In this document: one piece after another, positions 12,476-24,399 of the stretch
How positions within the stretch are numbered: position 1 is the stretch's first letter
Layout of the letters: each line of letters starts with the position of its first letter
Origin: Letharia columbiana
Taxonomy: Eukaryota; Ascomycota; Lecanoromycetes; Lecanorales; Parmeliaceae
Direction of reading: 5' to 3'
DNA: 64,000 nucleotides
NCBI RefSeq assembly: GCF_014066305.1
Contig: NW_023501054.1
Coordinates: forward strand, 51,001 to 115,000
The notes under the pieces: generated by a model
Seen by the model: the letters and a program-made list of their open reading frames with translations, nothing else
What the model was told of the DNA's origin: nothing
Databases searched by the model: none
Translations under genes and position numbers: made by a program

Positions 12476-12645
12476 TTTATTTAACTACTTATTCTCTATT
12501 TATATTCTCTCTTATTTATATTCTCTCTTATTTATATTCTCTCTATTTGTATTCTCTATTTGTATTCTCTCTTATTTATATTCTCTCTTATTTATATTCT
12601 TCTTATTTATATTCTCTCTATTTATATTCTCTTTATTTCTCTATC
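12476..12645. repeat. CT/AT microsatellite
   Basis: About ten irregular copies of a tatttatattctctct unit, with two tatttgtattctct variants retaining TG. The equivalent array in the second block (about 42,870-43,010) has ttattcgtattctct units, so the unit base differs between blocks: tatttata here where the other copy has attcgta. Confidence 0.85.
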
Positions 12646-14489
12646 TTACTTTTAATAATATCGCTCACTTTAAGAAATACTTAATTTAGAGATTATAGAA
12701 CTAATAATTTAAAGAAAGTAAAAAGCTTCTTAAGAGTTATATTCTTTAGATTCGTTATATTAATCTTTATAAGAGAAATCTAAGATACTATATCGCGCTT
12801 TAATATCTCTATAATATATATATTAACTATTATAAGAAAAATCTTTATATTTTTAATTACTATTAATTAGCGAGTAATTAAATTTATATAAATTCTCTAA
12901 CTATACGCTTTTAAGTAGCTAGAGAAATATTAATATAATATCTAAATAATTATTTAAGTTTCTTATATTTATAAAAAGAGAGAACTCGAAGAAAGAAGAA
13001 AGAAGATTATATATTTAAAGGCTTATAAAAAGTTCCCTTAATATATCTTTAATATACTTCTTCTTTATTACTCTCTTATATTTCTTAATTTAATTAAGAT
13101 ACTTAGATATATAACTAAAAAGAAAATAAATAATATATTAAGAGATAAGATTTAAGTCTCTCTTCTTTACTTTTAATTAATATTCTTTATAAATCTTCTT
13201 AATATAGCTAATAACTTCGATATCGCGATTATTAATTAAGATCTTCTTAATCTCTATTATAAATAATATAAATTTTCGCTAAATTAAATAATCTAATATA
13301 CTTAATATTTATAGTTTAAATAAATTTATTAAAAATAATATAATATTAATTAACGATCTTTCTATAACTCGATTAATATTTTAATAAAAGCGAGTATATA
13401 ATAGAAGAAAGCGCTTTATATTAAGATAAGAGTTTATTAAATATAAATAAGATTATTTTTAAATAATATTATTTCGAAATAATTAAGAATATTAATTTAA
13501 GACTAAATTAGCGTAAGATTTTAGATAAATAAATTATTTAGAATATTATAATAGCGAAAGCTAATATAAACTTATTTAAATAAAATTATTAATATAAGCG
13601 TAGTTATTATCTTACGCTTCTTAGATATTATCTAAATATATATATATTAATTAAGATCTATATAGAGTAGAAGATAATAAATAAAGATATCGAGATTATT
13701 TCGATCTTAGATATATATTTCTTAGATACGCGTTTCTTAATTACGCGTTTCTTAGACCCGCGTTTTTTAAACTTATATTTCTCTACTTTATAATCGCTAA
13801 TAATTATTTATTCTAACTTAAAATTAAGTCTTTATATCTCGCGATTATTATTAAATTAAGTAATTTTAAAATTTAATATTATTTAACTAGTTCGTCTCGC
13901 TTAACTAAATAAAGTTCTTATTACTTTTATAAGAGCTTCTAATTAAAAATCTTATCTTTTTATTAAATTTAGAATTTTTAATAATAAAAAATATATTAAT
14001 ATTATTATTAATAGCTAACTTTAACTCTTTAATAATCTTTTTAATCTCTATCTTTATATTTTTAACCTCTATCTTTACTTTCTTAATATCTATCTTTACT
14101 TTCTTTAGATTTATAATAATCTTTTAAATAAATATTAGAATATAATTAGCTCTTATACTCGATATCTTAATTAAATAATTTTTTCTTATTAATATAATTA
14201 TAGATAGCTTATAGAGTTTAAATTATATTAATTTAAACTAGATTAATAATAAATATAAATTTATATAATTAAGATATATAGCTAGATTATCGATTAAGAA
14301 ATTACTATAATTAAAATAATAATTAGAGATTATAATACTCGAGATTTATAAAGAAATAGCGTATAAGAAAATTTATTAATATATATAAATAAAAATATCT
14401 ATTAATATATATAAATAAAAATATTAAAAGTAAAGATAATTATTATAAAGTAGTCGAGGTTAAGAAATATTATATTATTAAGATTATTA
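12646..14489. other. RIP-decayed DNA, unassigned
   Basis: No persistent frame or known motif. Noticeable are serial copies of a motif like cgcgtttcttag at about 13,720-13,755, and a pyrimidine-rich stretch with four ctatctttacttt-type copies at about 14,040-14,115. The same structures recur in the second block. Confidence 0.4.
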
Positions 14490-17400
14490 AGCTTCTAGCG
14501 TAGGCGCTAGCTTTTCTAATAATCGAGATTAAAAAATAAATCTTAATAAATTAAGATCTAATTTTATTATAATTAAAAGAGAAGAAATTATATTACTATA
14601 GTTAAAAGAGATAAAAGATTATAAGACTATAATAGAAGAAAGCTTAAAAAGAAGAATAATAGTTATAATTATACTATATATAGCTTTAACGTAAAAAGTC
14701 TTATATCTTAACTAGCTTACTTTGATAAGAGCTAATTATTATTATTTTTATTATTATTTATTTTAACGCTTATTCTTTTCTTTTTAATAGATTTATTATA
14801 ATAGATTTATTATAATATATCTCTTATAATTAAAATTCGCTTAATTTTTATTATATTATATATTATCTAATATCGATAGCATTATAAAACGCTTTCTTAT
14901 TATAAAGTATCGCGAGATATATAAAAATACACTTTTTATATTAACGAATTTCGATTAATAAAATTAACTCTTTTATATATATTTAGATTATTAAAATAAA
15001 GAAGAAAATCATCTTACAAATAATAGAAGCTTCGATATATATTTAAAGTCTTTTTATTAAAATTCTATTAGCGATAATATATTAGTCTTCTTCTCTCCTT
15101 CAATAACTTCTCTCTCTCTTTCTTTATTAACTTCTCTTCTCTCTCTCTTATTTTACTTCGCTTTTATAATTATTAAATATTAAAATTATATTATAACTTC
15201 TTACTCTTAACTCTTTAAACTTTCCTTTTTTAACTTTATTTACTTTTTAAAAAGTAGAGATAAATAATTTATTCGCTAGCGATAAGGCGATTAATTTATA
15301 TAAGAGATATATATCGCTAATAAATAATAGATAAGACTCTTTCTTTCGTTGACTTCTCTCTCTCTTCTCTTATTTTACTTCGCTTTTATAGTTATTAAGC
15401 ATTAAAATTCAAATTATAACTCTTTACTCTTAACTCTTTAAACTTTCTTTTTTTAACTTTATTTACTTTCTTAAAAGTAGAGATAAATAATTTATTCGCT
15501 AGCGATAAGGCGATTAATTTATATAAGAGATATATATCGCTAATAAATAATAGATAAGATAAAAGATAACGAATATTACTTCTATATTAAGAAGATAATT
15601 AATAATAAAAGATTATATATAATAATTTACTATTTTATATATAAGAAGTTTAAGATATTTTTTATATATTAAAAGATACTTAACTATAAAAGCTAATATC
15701 TCTTATTTATTTTATTATCTAATATATATTAAAATAGAGAAGATATAAGATCTAAAAGAAGTTTAAGAGATTAATATTTTAGAATAAATAATAATATTAT
15801 TATTAAGAGTTTAAGATATTAAAAAAGAAATAAGAAAATAAATAAAAGAAGAAATAAGAGATCTAGAATTTAAATGAAATCTAGAGAATAAGGCGAAATT
15901 ATATTTATACGCGGGCCTTAAATATAGATATAAAACTTCGACTTATTAAAGATAGATTATAAGTATAAATTATATTTAAAATAATAGCTTAATAATTAGC
16001 GAGTTATTTCGCTTTCTATATATAGAGTAAGATTAATTAAAATATAATAATATAATATAACTAAATATATTACTTTGTCTACTCTCTTAAAAGTAATATA
16101 AAATATTTAATTTAAGTTTTTATATATATAATTAATAAGATTAGCTCTTAATTAATTAAGATTTAATTAAGATATATTATTTTAGAAAGCTAACTATCGA
16201 GCTTTAAGAAATCTTTATCTATAAGATTTTAATATATATAAAAGATTATAACGCTTAATAATATTTTATAATTAGATTTATAGATATAGAGGCGCTAGCT
16301 TTTCTAATAATTCAAGATTAGAAAATAAATCTTAATAAATTAAGATCTAATTTTATTATAATATAAAGAAAAGAAATTATTATAATTAAAAGAGATAGAA
16401 GATTATAAAGACTATAATAGAAGAAAGCTTAAAGAAGAATAATAGTTATAATTATACTATATATAGCTTTACGCGTAAAAAGTCTTATATCTTAACTAGC
16501 TCGCTTAAATAAGAGCTAATTATTATTATTTTTATTATTATATCTTTTAACGCTTATTCTTTTTTTCTTAATAAATTTATTATAATAGATTTATTATATA
16601 TCTTATACTCTCGCTATCGCTTATAATATATATCTTATAATTATTTTTAAATTATAAGATAATACTTAAGTATTAAAGATAATAACTTAAATTATTAATA
16701 TATCTCGAAAGTTAACTCTATTATAATAATTATTATAATTAAATAATAATCAAGTTATTATAAATCTTAATAAGAAGATAACTATATATTCTATTAGCTC
16801 GATAAATTATAACTTAATATTATATATATTATTAGAAAATCTCTAATTATATAATTATTATTTAAGATTAAACTCTTATAAAGTTATATATTTATTATTA
16901 CTCGCGATAAGATAATATAAAAAGCTATAGATTTATTATAATATACTTATTATAATATATTTATTATTTATCTCTACTTATAAAGCTAATATTAAAATTC
17001 GCTTAATTTTTATTATATTATATATTATTTAATATTAATAGCGCTATAAAACGCTTCTTAATATAAAAAATCGCGAGATATATAAGAATACGCTTTTTAT
17101 ATTAACGAATTTAGATTAATAAAATTAACTCTTTTATATATATTTAGATTATTAAAATAAAGAAGAAAATCGTCTAGCGAATAATAGAAGCTTCGATATA
17201 TATTTAAAGTTTTTTTATTAAAATTCTATTAGTAATAATATAGATTAGTCTTCTCTCTCTTTCGATAACTTCTCTCTCTTCTTTCTTCGTTAACTTCTCT
17301 TTTCTCTCTTTTATCTTACTTTTTTAAAAGTAAAGCTTTCTTTATCTTAATTATTAAGTATTAAAATTAAATTATAACTCTTTACTCTTAACTCTATAAA

Positions 17401-18440
17401 CGCTCTTTCTTTAACTTTATTTACTTTTCTTAAAAGTAGAGATAAATAATTTACTCGCTAGCGATAAGGCGATTAATTTATATAAGAGATATATATTATT
17501 AATAAATAATAGATAAGATAAAAGATAACGAATATTACTTCTATATTAAAAAGATAATTAATAATAAAAAATTATATATAATAATTTACTATTTTATATA
17601 TAAGAAGTCTAGATATTTTTTTTATATTAAAAGATACTTAAGTATAAAAGCTAATATCTCTTATTTATTTTATTATTTAATATATATTAAAATAGAGAAG
17701 CTATAGACTTAAAAGAAATTAAAAAAATTAAGATTTTTAAATAAGTATTAATACTATCGCTAAGAGTCTTAGATATTAAAGAATAAATTAAAGAATAAAT
17801 AAGAGAAGAAATAAGAGATCTAAGATTTTAACGAAATCTAAAAATAAGATAAAATTATAAATCTAGATTATTAAAATAAAGAAGAAAATCGCTCTAGCGA
17901 ATAATAGAAGCTTTAATATATATTTAAAGTCTTTTTATTAAAATTCTATTAGTAATAATAGATTAGTCTTCTCTCTCTTCGATAACTTCTCTCTCTTTCT
18001 TTCTTTATCGACTTCTCTCTTTTACTTTTATCTTACTTTCTTAAAAATAAAGCTTTCTTTATCTTAATTATTAAGCGTTAAAATCGAATTATAACTCTTT
18101 ACGCTAAACTCTTTAAACGCTCTTTTTTTAACTTTATTTACTTTCTTAAAAGTAGAGATAAATAATTTACTCGCTAGCGATAAGACGATTAATTAATATA
18201 AGAGATATATATTATTAATAAATAATAGATAAGATAGAAGATAGCGAATATTACTACTACGTCGAAAAGATAATTAATAATAAAAATTATATATAATAAT
18301 TTACTATTTTACTTATAAGAAGTTTAAGTATTTTTTTTATATTAAAAGATACTTAAGTATAAAAGCTAATATCTCTTATCTATTTTATTATATAGTATAT
18401 ATTAAAATAAAGAAGCTATAGACTTAAAAGAATAAATTAT
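14490..18440. repeat. Array of ~1 kb direct-repeat modules, copy 1
   Basis: Three partial copies of one module start near 14,490, 16,285 and 17,860. Shared landmarks include gctagcttttctaataat (first two), ttagattattaaaataaag followed by aagaagaaaat, ctagcgataag, and tataagagatatatat. Each also carries a pyrimidine-rich ttctctctct region. The segment 15,900-17,150 has no counterpart in the second block and is bounded by module sequence, so it was either gained here or lost there by recombination between modules. No frame persists through the modules. Confidence 0.8.
15118..15562. repeat. 222-bp tandem duplication inside a module
   Basis: Two copies run from the ttctctctctct region through acttcgcttttata (15,155 and 15,377) to taataaatagtagataag-like ends. 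The period is 222 bp. The equivalent pair in the second block is near 45,480-45,900. Confidence 0.8.
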
Positions 18441-19218
18441 CTTCGCTTCGCTCTCCGCTCTACTCTTTATAAGTTTAATTACTTAATTTATTTATATATA
18501 TCGCCGCGACGATACTCTACTTATTTATTTACTTATATATATTATTATAATAACTCTTATAAGTCTAATTATTTAAAAAATAAAGAGAAGATTATAATAT
18601 TTAATTAAAGTAATAAACTAATTAGCGAGACTACGATATTTTCTCTTAATACGTTATATTATTAATTTCGGCGAGTATTATAGTAATTATCTCGAGAATT
18701 ATATATTATAAGAAAATTTCTATATAAGTATTACGCGTTTATTAAGATATATAATATTTTTAAATATTAATATCGCTACTATAGCTAACTTAGCTAAGTT
18801 TTTTAATAAAATAAAATTAAAAGTTTACTTTTTAATTACTATACTATAGCTTCTAATTTAATAAAGATCTATTTAACTATTTATTCGACTTTTATTAAGA
18901 GTTTTAAAAAGACTATATTACGTAGTTACGTATTTTTATTAAGAATTATATATATATAGAGTATAAATATTATATATCGAGCGATATATTAAAAAATTAA
19001 GTATTAATAGAATTTTCTATTTAGATTTATCTTAAGATCGATAAGACTAAGTTAAGACTATATATAAAAGACTATAACGCTTAATAATATTATATATTAA
19101 ATTAATATAACGCTAAGATTTAGTATATATAACTAGTAAATATAAAAGAAAGTATATTATAACTTATATAAAGAAGAATAGATTTTAGTATTTAATAATA
19201 TAAGATTTATATAATATT
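18441..19218. other. RIP-decayed DNA between module array and minisatellite
   Basis: Shared with 47,540-48,318. It opens with a relatively GC-rich cttcgcttcgctctccgctc run and contains an aagtagttacgta-type palindrome near 18,925. No gene recognised. Confidence 0.4.
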
Positions 19219-19980
19219 AAATTTCGATACGTATATAAACGAATATATAACGCTAAATTTCGACGTATATAAACGAATATATAACGCTAAATTTCGGCGT
19301 ATATAAACGAATATATAACGCTAAATTTCGGCGTATATAAACGAATATATAACGCTAAATTTTATAACGTATTAACGCTAAATTTTGAGTATATAAACGA
19401 ATATATAACGCTAAATTTCGGCGTATATAAAAATAAATATATAACGCTAAATTTCGGCGTATATAAACGAATATATAACGCTAAATTTCGACGTATATAA
19501 ACGAATATATAACGCTAAATTTCGACGTATATAAACGAATATATAACGCTAAATTTTCAGCGTATATAAACGAATATATAACGCTAAATTCTAGCGTATA
19601 TAAACGAATATATAACGCTTTTAAATTTGACGTATATAAACGAATATATAACGCTAAATTTCGGCGTATATAAACGAATATATAACGCTAAATTTTAGCG
19701 TTATATAAACGAATATATAACGCTAAATTTTAGCGTATATAAACGAATATATAACGCTAAATTTCTGGCGTATATAAACGAAATATCTATAGTAAACGTA
19801 TTTTTTTATAAAGATAAATCGCGTATATAAACGAATATATAACGCTAAATTTTAACGTACTATAAACGAATATATAACGCTAAATATTCTATATAAGCGT
19901 ATATAAACGAATATATAACGCTAAATTTGCGTATATAAACGAATATATAACGTTAAATTTTAGCTTATATAAACGAAAAT
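19219..19980. repeat. 34-bp minisatellite, copy 1 (~22 units)
   Basis: The unit is cgtatataaacgaatatat followed by aacgctaaatttcgg, with period 34 (for example anchors at 19,264 and 19,298). Most units carry cgctaaatttcgg or cgctaaattttag. A few are truncated, and a non-repeat insertion lies at about 19,790-19,830. The array ends just before a poly-T tract. Confidence 0.95.
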
Positions 19981-20024
19981 ATTATAGTAATCTTTTTTTT
20001 TTTATAAAGACTAATCTTAAATTC

Positions 20025-20540
20025 GAAATGCTTCTTATATACAATACGCCAAACGCTATTCTATTTATAACGCGTTAATAAACTCTAATATTTTATATAT
20101 ATTATTCTATTTTAACTCGTTATTTATATTTATTTTTAGATTTAATTCTATATCGATATAACTATTAATATACTTTAACTTCTATATTATTAAAATTCTT
20201 ATTAATATAGAGTTATCTTTTATATTATTATTTTTTAACCTTTATTTAATTATTAATATCTTTTCTTCTATTAAATCTCTTTAAATTAAAACTTCTATAC
20301 TCGCGTATATAATTACTTATTTATTTATATTCTTATTTACTTACTTTTTTACTATCTTTAATTTTTTAAAATATTAAAAGAATATTTATTTAAAATATAT
20401 TATTAATAATAATCGTCTTAAGATATAATAAATATAAATAAAACTTAAATATTAACTTATAAATAATTTAAAGAAAACTTATACTATTTATATAAATTTA
20501 AATTATAAAGAGAGTTTAATAATATAAAGAATAGAAGAAG
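20025..20540. other. Single-copy AT-rich DNA
   Basis: The first bases after the block (20,025-20,055) retain atgcttc and tacaatacgccaaacgc, an unusually high number of CA and TG for this window. That suggests a junction with less mutated sequence. No gene is seen. Confidence 0.45.
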
Positions 20541-20790
20541 AATAAAACTAAAGACTCTTATTATTTTAAAACTATCTCTCTTTAAGAGATTTAAGAGAAT
20601 ATACGATATTATCTATAAATAATATTTAACTTTTAAATATAAGTTAACTTAAGCTATACGAATTAATAAAATTAAAGACTCTTATTATTTTAAATCTATC
20701 TCTCTTTAAGAGATTTAAGAGAATATACGATATTATCTATAAATAATATTTAACTTTTAAATATAAGTTAACTTAAGCTATACGAATTAA
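20541..20790. repeat. 124-bp tandem duplication
   Basis: Two nearly identical copies are spaced 124 bp (aagactcttattatttta at about 20,551 and 20,675). Each contains ctctctttaagagatttaag (self-complementary core) and a tattatctataaataata motif related to the short palindrome scattered through this window. Confidence 0.9.
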
Positions 20791-22033
20791 TTCTATAAAA
20801 ACTTATTTATTTAATATATATATATAAGATTTATAGAGATTAATTATATATTATCTATAGATAATATAATTAGTAATTTATAATAGTAAGTAATTTATAA
20901 TTTAGCGTATCTACGATTCTATATTAACTTATCTTCGAAGAATATTCTTTCTTTTTATATCTTTCTTTTACTATACTTTATCTAAGATAATTTTTTAAGA
21001 GATAAAGAAGAGTAAAATCTAAGTTAATTAGCTATTTAAATACTCGATAATATTTAAATAACTTAATAAGGTCGAATAAATTAATAACTTAATAGATCTA
21101 ATTTTTATCGATATAGTTAACTAATAATAAATAGATTAAGCTATTATTTCGATCGCTCGCTCAAATATATAAGTTATCGATAGAATACTAGATCTACTAG
21201 CGATTATTTAGACGATATTTAAAGCTAAGTCTTTAAAGAATCTAAATAATATATTAAGTTTCTAAAGTTTAATTACTTATATATTTTAGAAGTTAACTAC
21301 TTAATAAATCTTTTTACTTATCAAGTTATCGCTAAATCTATTAACGTCTCTATAATATTAAGTAACTTACTTCTAAGACTTATAAGTAAAAAGTATTTGA
21401 ATATAGTCTAATCTTAATACTAGATATTCGCTTTTTAAATTATAAGATAATTAATAATCGCGTTAAAGCTTAAATTAACTACGAGCTAAATCTTAACTCG
21501 AGAATTATTTATTATCTATATCTCTTTCTAATTCTAAAATAAACGATTAAGATAAACGATAGCGCTCTATCTTTATAATATTTAAAGAGTCACAATATAA
21601 TATAAATAACTAGAGATAACTAAATATTAAGAGATTACGCTATTAAACTCGACGTTTATATAAAGTAATTACTCGTCTTAATTAATAATAATATATTTTA
21701 TAAGAATAAGTATAAGAATAATAGTAGTAATAATAGTAATAATACGATTAATTAAGATAAAGTAGAAGTAAAAGAGAGTAAATAATAAACTCGAGATTTT
21801 ATATAAAAAGAAATATTATAAAGAATATCTTAGTAAAGAAGCGTTAATATTATAAAAGATTAGTAATAGATAGAGAGTTAATAGAGATACTAGTTAGCTA
21901 AAACAATATATTCTATTCTACTATAATAAAATAATCTATTCTCGCTCTTAAAGTTATTATTTTATCTCTTATTACTATTCGCGAATCTTATTTATTTAAT
22001 TATATTATCTCGAATATTTATAATATTATTTAA
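20791..22033 (+). other. RIP-decayed coding-like DNA, unassigned
   Basis: Several CpG-retaining stretches (about 21,140-21,700) read as partly open plus-strand frames, but I recognise no domain. A microsatellite-like aataatagtagtaataatag run lies at about 21,718-21,745. Confidence 0.3.
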
Positions 22034-22265
22034 AGCTTCTACTATAGCGTAATATACTTTTTAATATTAATCTTTCTTTAATTCTATTATTTAACGATAT
22101 TAGTCTTTTTCTAGTAATTCATTATTTTTTAATATATAAAGTATTTTTAAGCTTCTCTATAGCGTAATACGCTTTTTAATATTAATCTTTCTTTAACTCT
22201 ATTATTTAACGATATTAGTCTTTTTCTAGTAATTCGAGTTACTTTCTTAATATATAAAGTATTCT
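22034..22265. repeat. 115-bp tandem duplication
   Basis: Two copies share tatagcgtaata, tctttctttaa, tatttaacgatattagtct and tttttctagtaattc, spaced 115 bp (22,043 and 22,158). The second copy has an added gagttactttc before its end. Confidence 0.85.
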
Positions 22266-22499
22266 TATACTTTCGATAAGCTAGCTTTAATAGCTCTATT
22301 TATTATCGACAATATTTTTTTCGAGAATACTTTATCTCTTAAGTCTTAACGATCGAAGAAATTAGACTTAGTTATTACGCTCTTTATAAATAATAGCTTA
22401 AGACGATAGAAAAAGAATAAAGCTATTAAATTCGATATATACTATTACTTTTTTAATAACTTATAAAGAGATTTACTCGAAGATTTAATTTATAAATAA

Positions 22500-22935
22500 G
22501 TAATCTAAAGACGCTTAATATCGATTATAAGGCGAATATTATCTATAGATAATAATACTTATTAGATATCGTATTTACGCTATTAAATTTATTTTCGTAG
22601 CTCGCTAGCTCGAGATTATCTCTTTTTTGATTAAATAATTAATTTAAAGATACTTAATATCGATTAGAAGACGAATATTATCTATAGATAATAATACTTA
22701 TTAATATCGTATCTACGCTATTAAATTTATTTTCGTAGCTCGCTAGCTTTCGATTATCTCTTTTTCGATTAAATAATTAATTTAAAGATACTTAATATCG
22801 ATTAGAAGACGAATATTATCTATAGATAATAATACTTATTAATATCGTATCTACGCTATTAAATTTATTTTCGTAGCTCGCTAACTTTCGATTATCTCTT
22901 TTTCGATTAAATAAGTAATCTAAAGATACTTAATA
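22500..22935. repeat. Three tandem 138-139 bp units with palindrome
   Basis: The anchor cttaatatcgatta (or its variant) occurs at 22,514, 22,653, 22,791 and, truncated, 22,929. Each unit contains attatctatagataataat, then ctacgctattaaattta, tttcgtagctcgctagct and a pyrimidine-rich tail. CpG sites are well kept across units, so the array may be younger than the surroundings. Confidence 0.9.
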
Positions 22936-22939
22936 TTAA

Positions 22940-23345
22940 AGGCGAGCGTTTTAGATCTCTTATACTTAGTCGTTAGCGTTTAGGATAGACTTCTTATACT
23001 TAGTTATTGTTAGCGATAGATCTCTTATACTTAGTCGTTAGCGTTAGCGATAGATCTCTTATACTTAATCGTTAGCGACGACTAACTCGACTCTATTATT
23101 AAGACTCTTTATTAATAATCTACTTTATCTATCTCTAGAAGAGCGTTTTAGATCTCTTATACTTAATTGTTAGCGTTAGCGATAGATCTTTTATACTTAA
23201 TCGTTAGCGGCGACTTAACTTAACTCTATTATTAAGCTCTTTATTAATAACTTACTTTATCTATCTCTAGAAGAGCGTTTTAGATTTCTTATACTTAATT
23301 CGTTAGCGTTAATTAACTTAACTCTATTATTAAACTCTTAATAGA
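22940..23345. repeat. Nested tandem repeats of a ~35-45 bp motif
   Basis: The core gatctcttatacttagtcg plus ttagcgttagcgata recurs at least six times. It lies within a larger ~180-bp unit that includes ctctattattaa, actttatctatctctagaag and agcgttttagat. The larger unit appears about twice, with a third partial. Residual tt-gtt and tt-gttagcg sites keep TG. Confidence 0.8.
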
Positions 23346-24399
23346 TTTCTTTTAAAAGTCTATAGCGTAGATAAGAAAGATAATAGTTATATATATATAA
23401 CGCTTTATCGCTAGATAAGAGATATAAGATATTAGAGTTAAGTAGAACAATTATAATCTATATAATATAAGAATAAGTTATAAATAGAATTAGCGAATAC
23501 GTTATAAATTAAATTAATAATTATCGCGATAATTATATACTAATAAGAAGATAAGCTATTATAAAAAGAAAAGAATAATAATTAATTAAGAATAATATAG
23601 TATTAAAGTAGCTAATAAATCTATCGAAAGATCTATCTAAGAATTAATTAAAGGTTATTCTTATATTATAGAAGACGCTTATTATATTAATCTTAATCTA
23701 GATTATAAAAATTATATTAATAAAGTCGAAGGCGTAGTATAATCTCTACTAAAAAGAATCGCTTATAAAATATTCGCTAATTATTATATATTCTAAAGAT
23801 ACTTTATTATAGATATTTTAGTATTTAAACTATTTAAATAAAGATAATAAGTAGTTAATAGATAGATATTATTTGTAGATAATATAATTCTCTTACTTAT
23901 ATTAAACGTATATACTTTAAAAAAAAAAAGAAGAAGAAGAAAAAAAGCTTTATAACCCTTAAGTCTTTAAGAATAATTACCTCTCTTATTATTCTTATCG
24001 CGACTCTTAATTATCTCGTCGCTCTAGTTAATTAATCTTATACTTTAACGAGTTTTCTTAGAAGATTAAAAATCGAGATTCGAGATTCGAGATCGAGATC
24101 TAAAGTAAAGTTAGCGTCTTTTTCGCTTTTCGAACTTCTTATCTAATAACTTAATCTTATTCTATTTAAAAGTCGCGAGCTTAAACTTAATCGCTCTTTA
24201 ATACTACTAGCTTTCTAATCTTAGCGTTTATTAATCTTTATATAAGAGATCTTATTAAAAGATAGTAAATATAAGAAAGATATAGGCGAGAGCTCTTCTA
24301 ATAATTTATTATCGAAGAAATCTTAATTTAAAGAAAAGATCTCTAAGACTAAGTATTTTTTAAAGATAACGCTTATAAAAGGCGTAGATATAAGTACTA
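23346..24399. other. Single-copy decayed DNA
   Basis: It includes a purine run at about 23,919-23,946 (A9 followed by gaagaagaagaaga) and a relatively GC-retaining segment with triplicated gattcgagat-type motifs at about 24,070-24,095. No gene recognised. Confidence 0.35.

Larger units (their letters stand above)
4350..20024. repeat. 15.7-kb segmental duplication, copy 1
   Basis: This whole interval recurs in the same orientation at 34,893-49,455. The order of landmarks is identical: the aattag...tacgc start, the palindromic miniature element, the in-frame repeat gene remnant, the CT-rich microsatellite, the module array and the 34-bp minisatellite. Copy 1 retains more CpG and CpT than copy 2. 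Length differs mainly through a ~1.25 kb segment (about 15,900-17,150) absent from copy 2 and a shorter minisatellite. Both strands carry decayed frames. The original unit may have been a very large transposon or a multi-element subtelomeric segment; I recognise no diagnostic enzyme in it. Confidence 0.9.

Noticed and set aside
19219..19980. CRISPR array
   Set aside because: The 34-bp units are contiguous, without unique spacers, and the composition is fungal RIP DNA. It is a minisatellite.
4350..20024. Maverick/Polinton or telomere-linked helicase region
   Set aside because: The size and subtelomere-like tandem repeats are suggestive, but I saw no polymerase B, helicase or integrase motifs and no terminal inverted repeats at the block ends.
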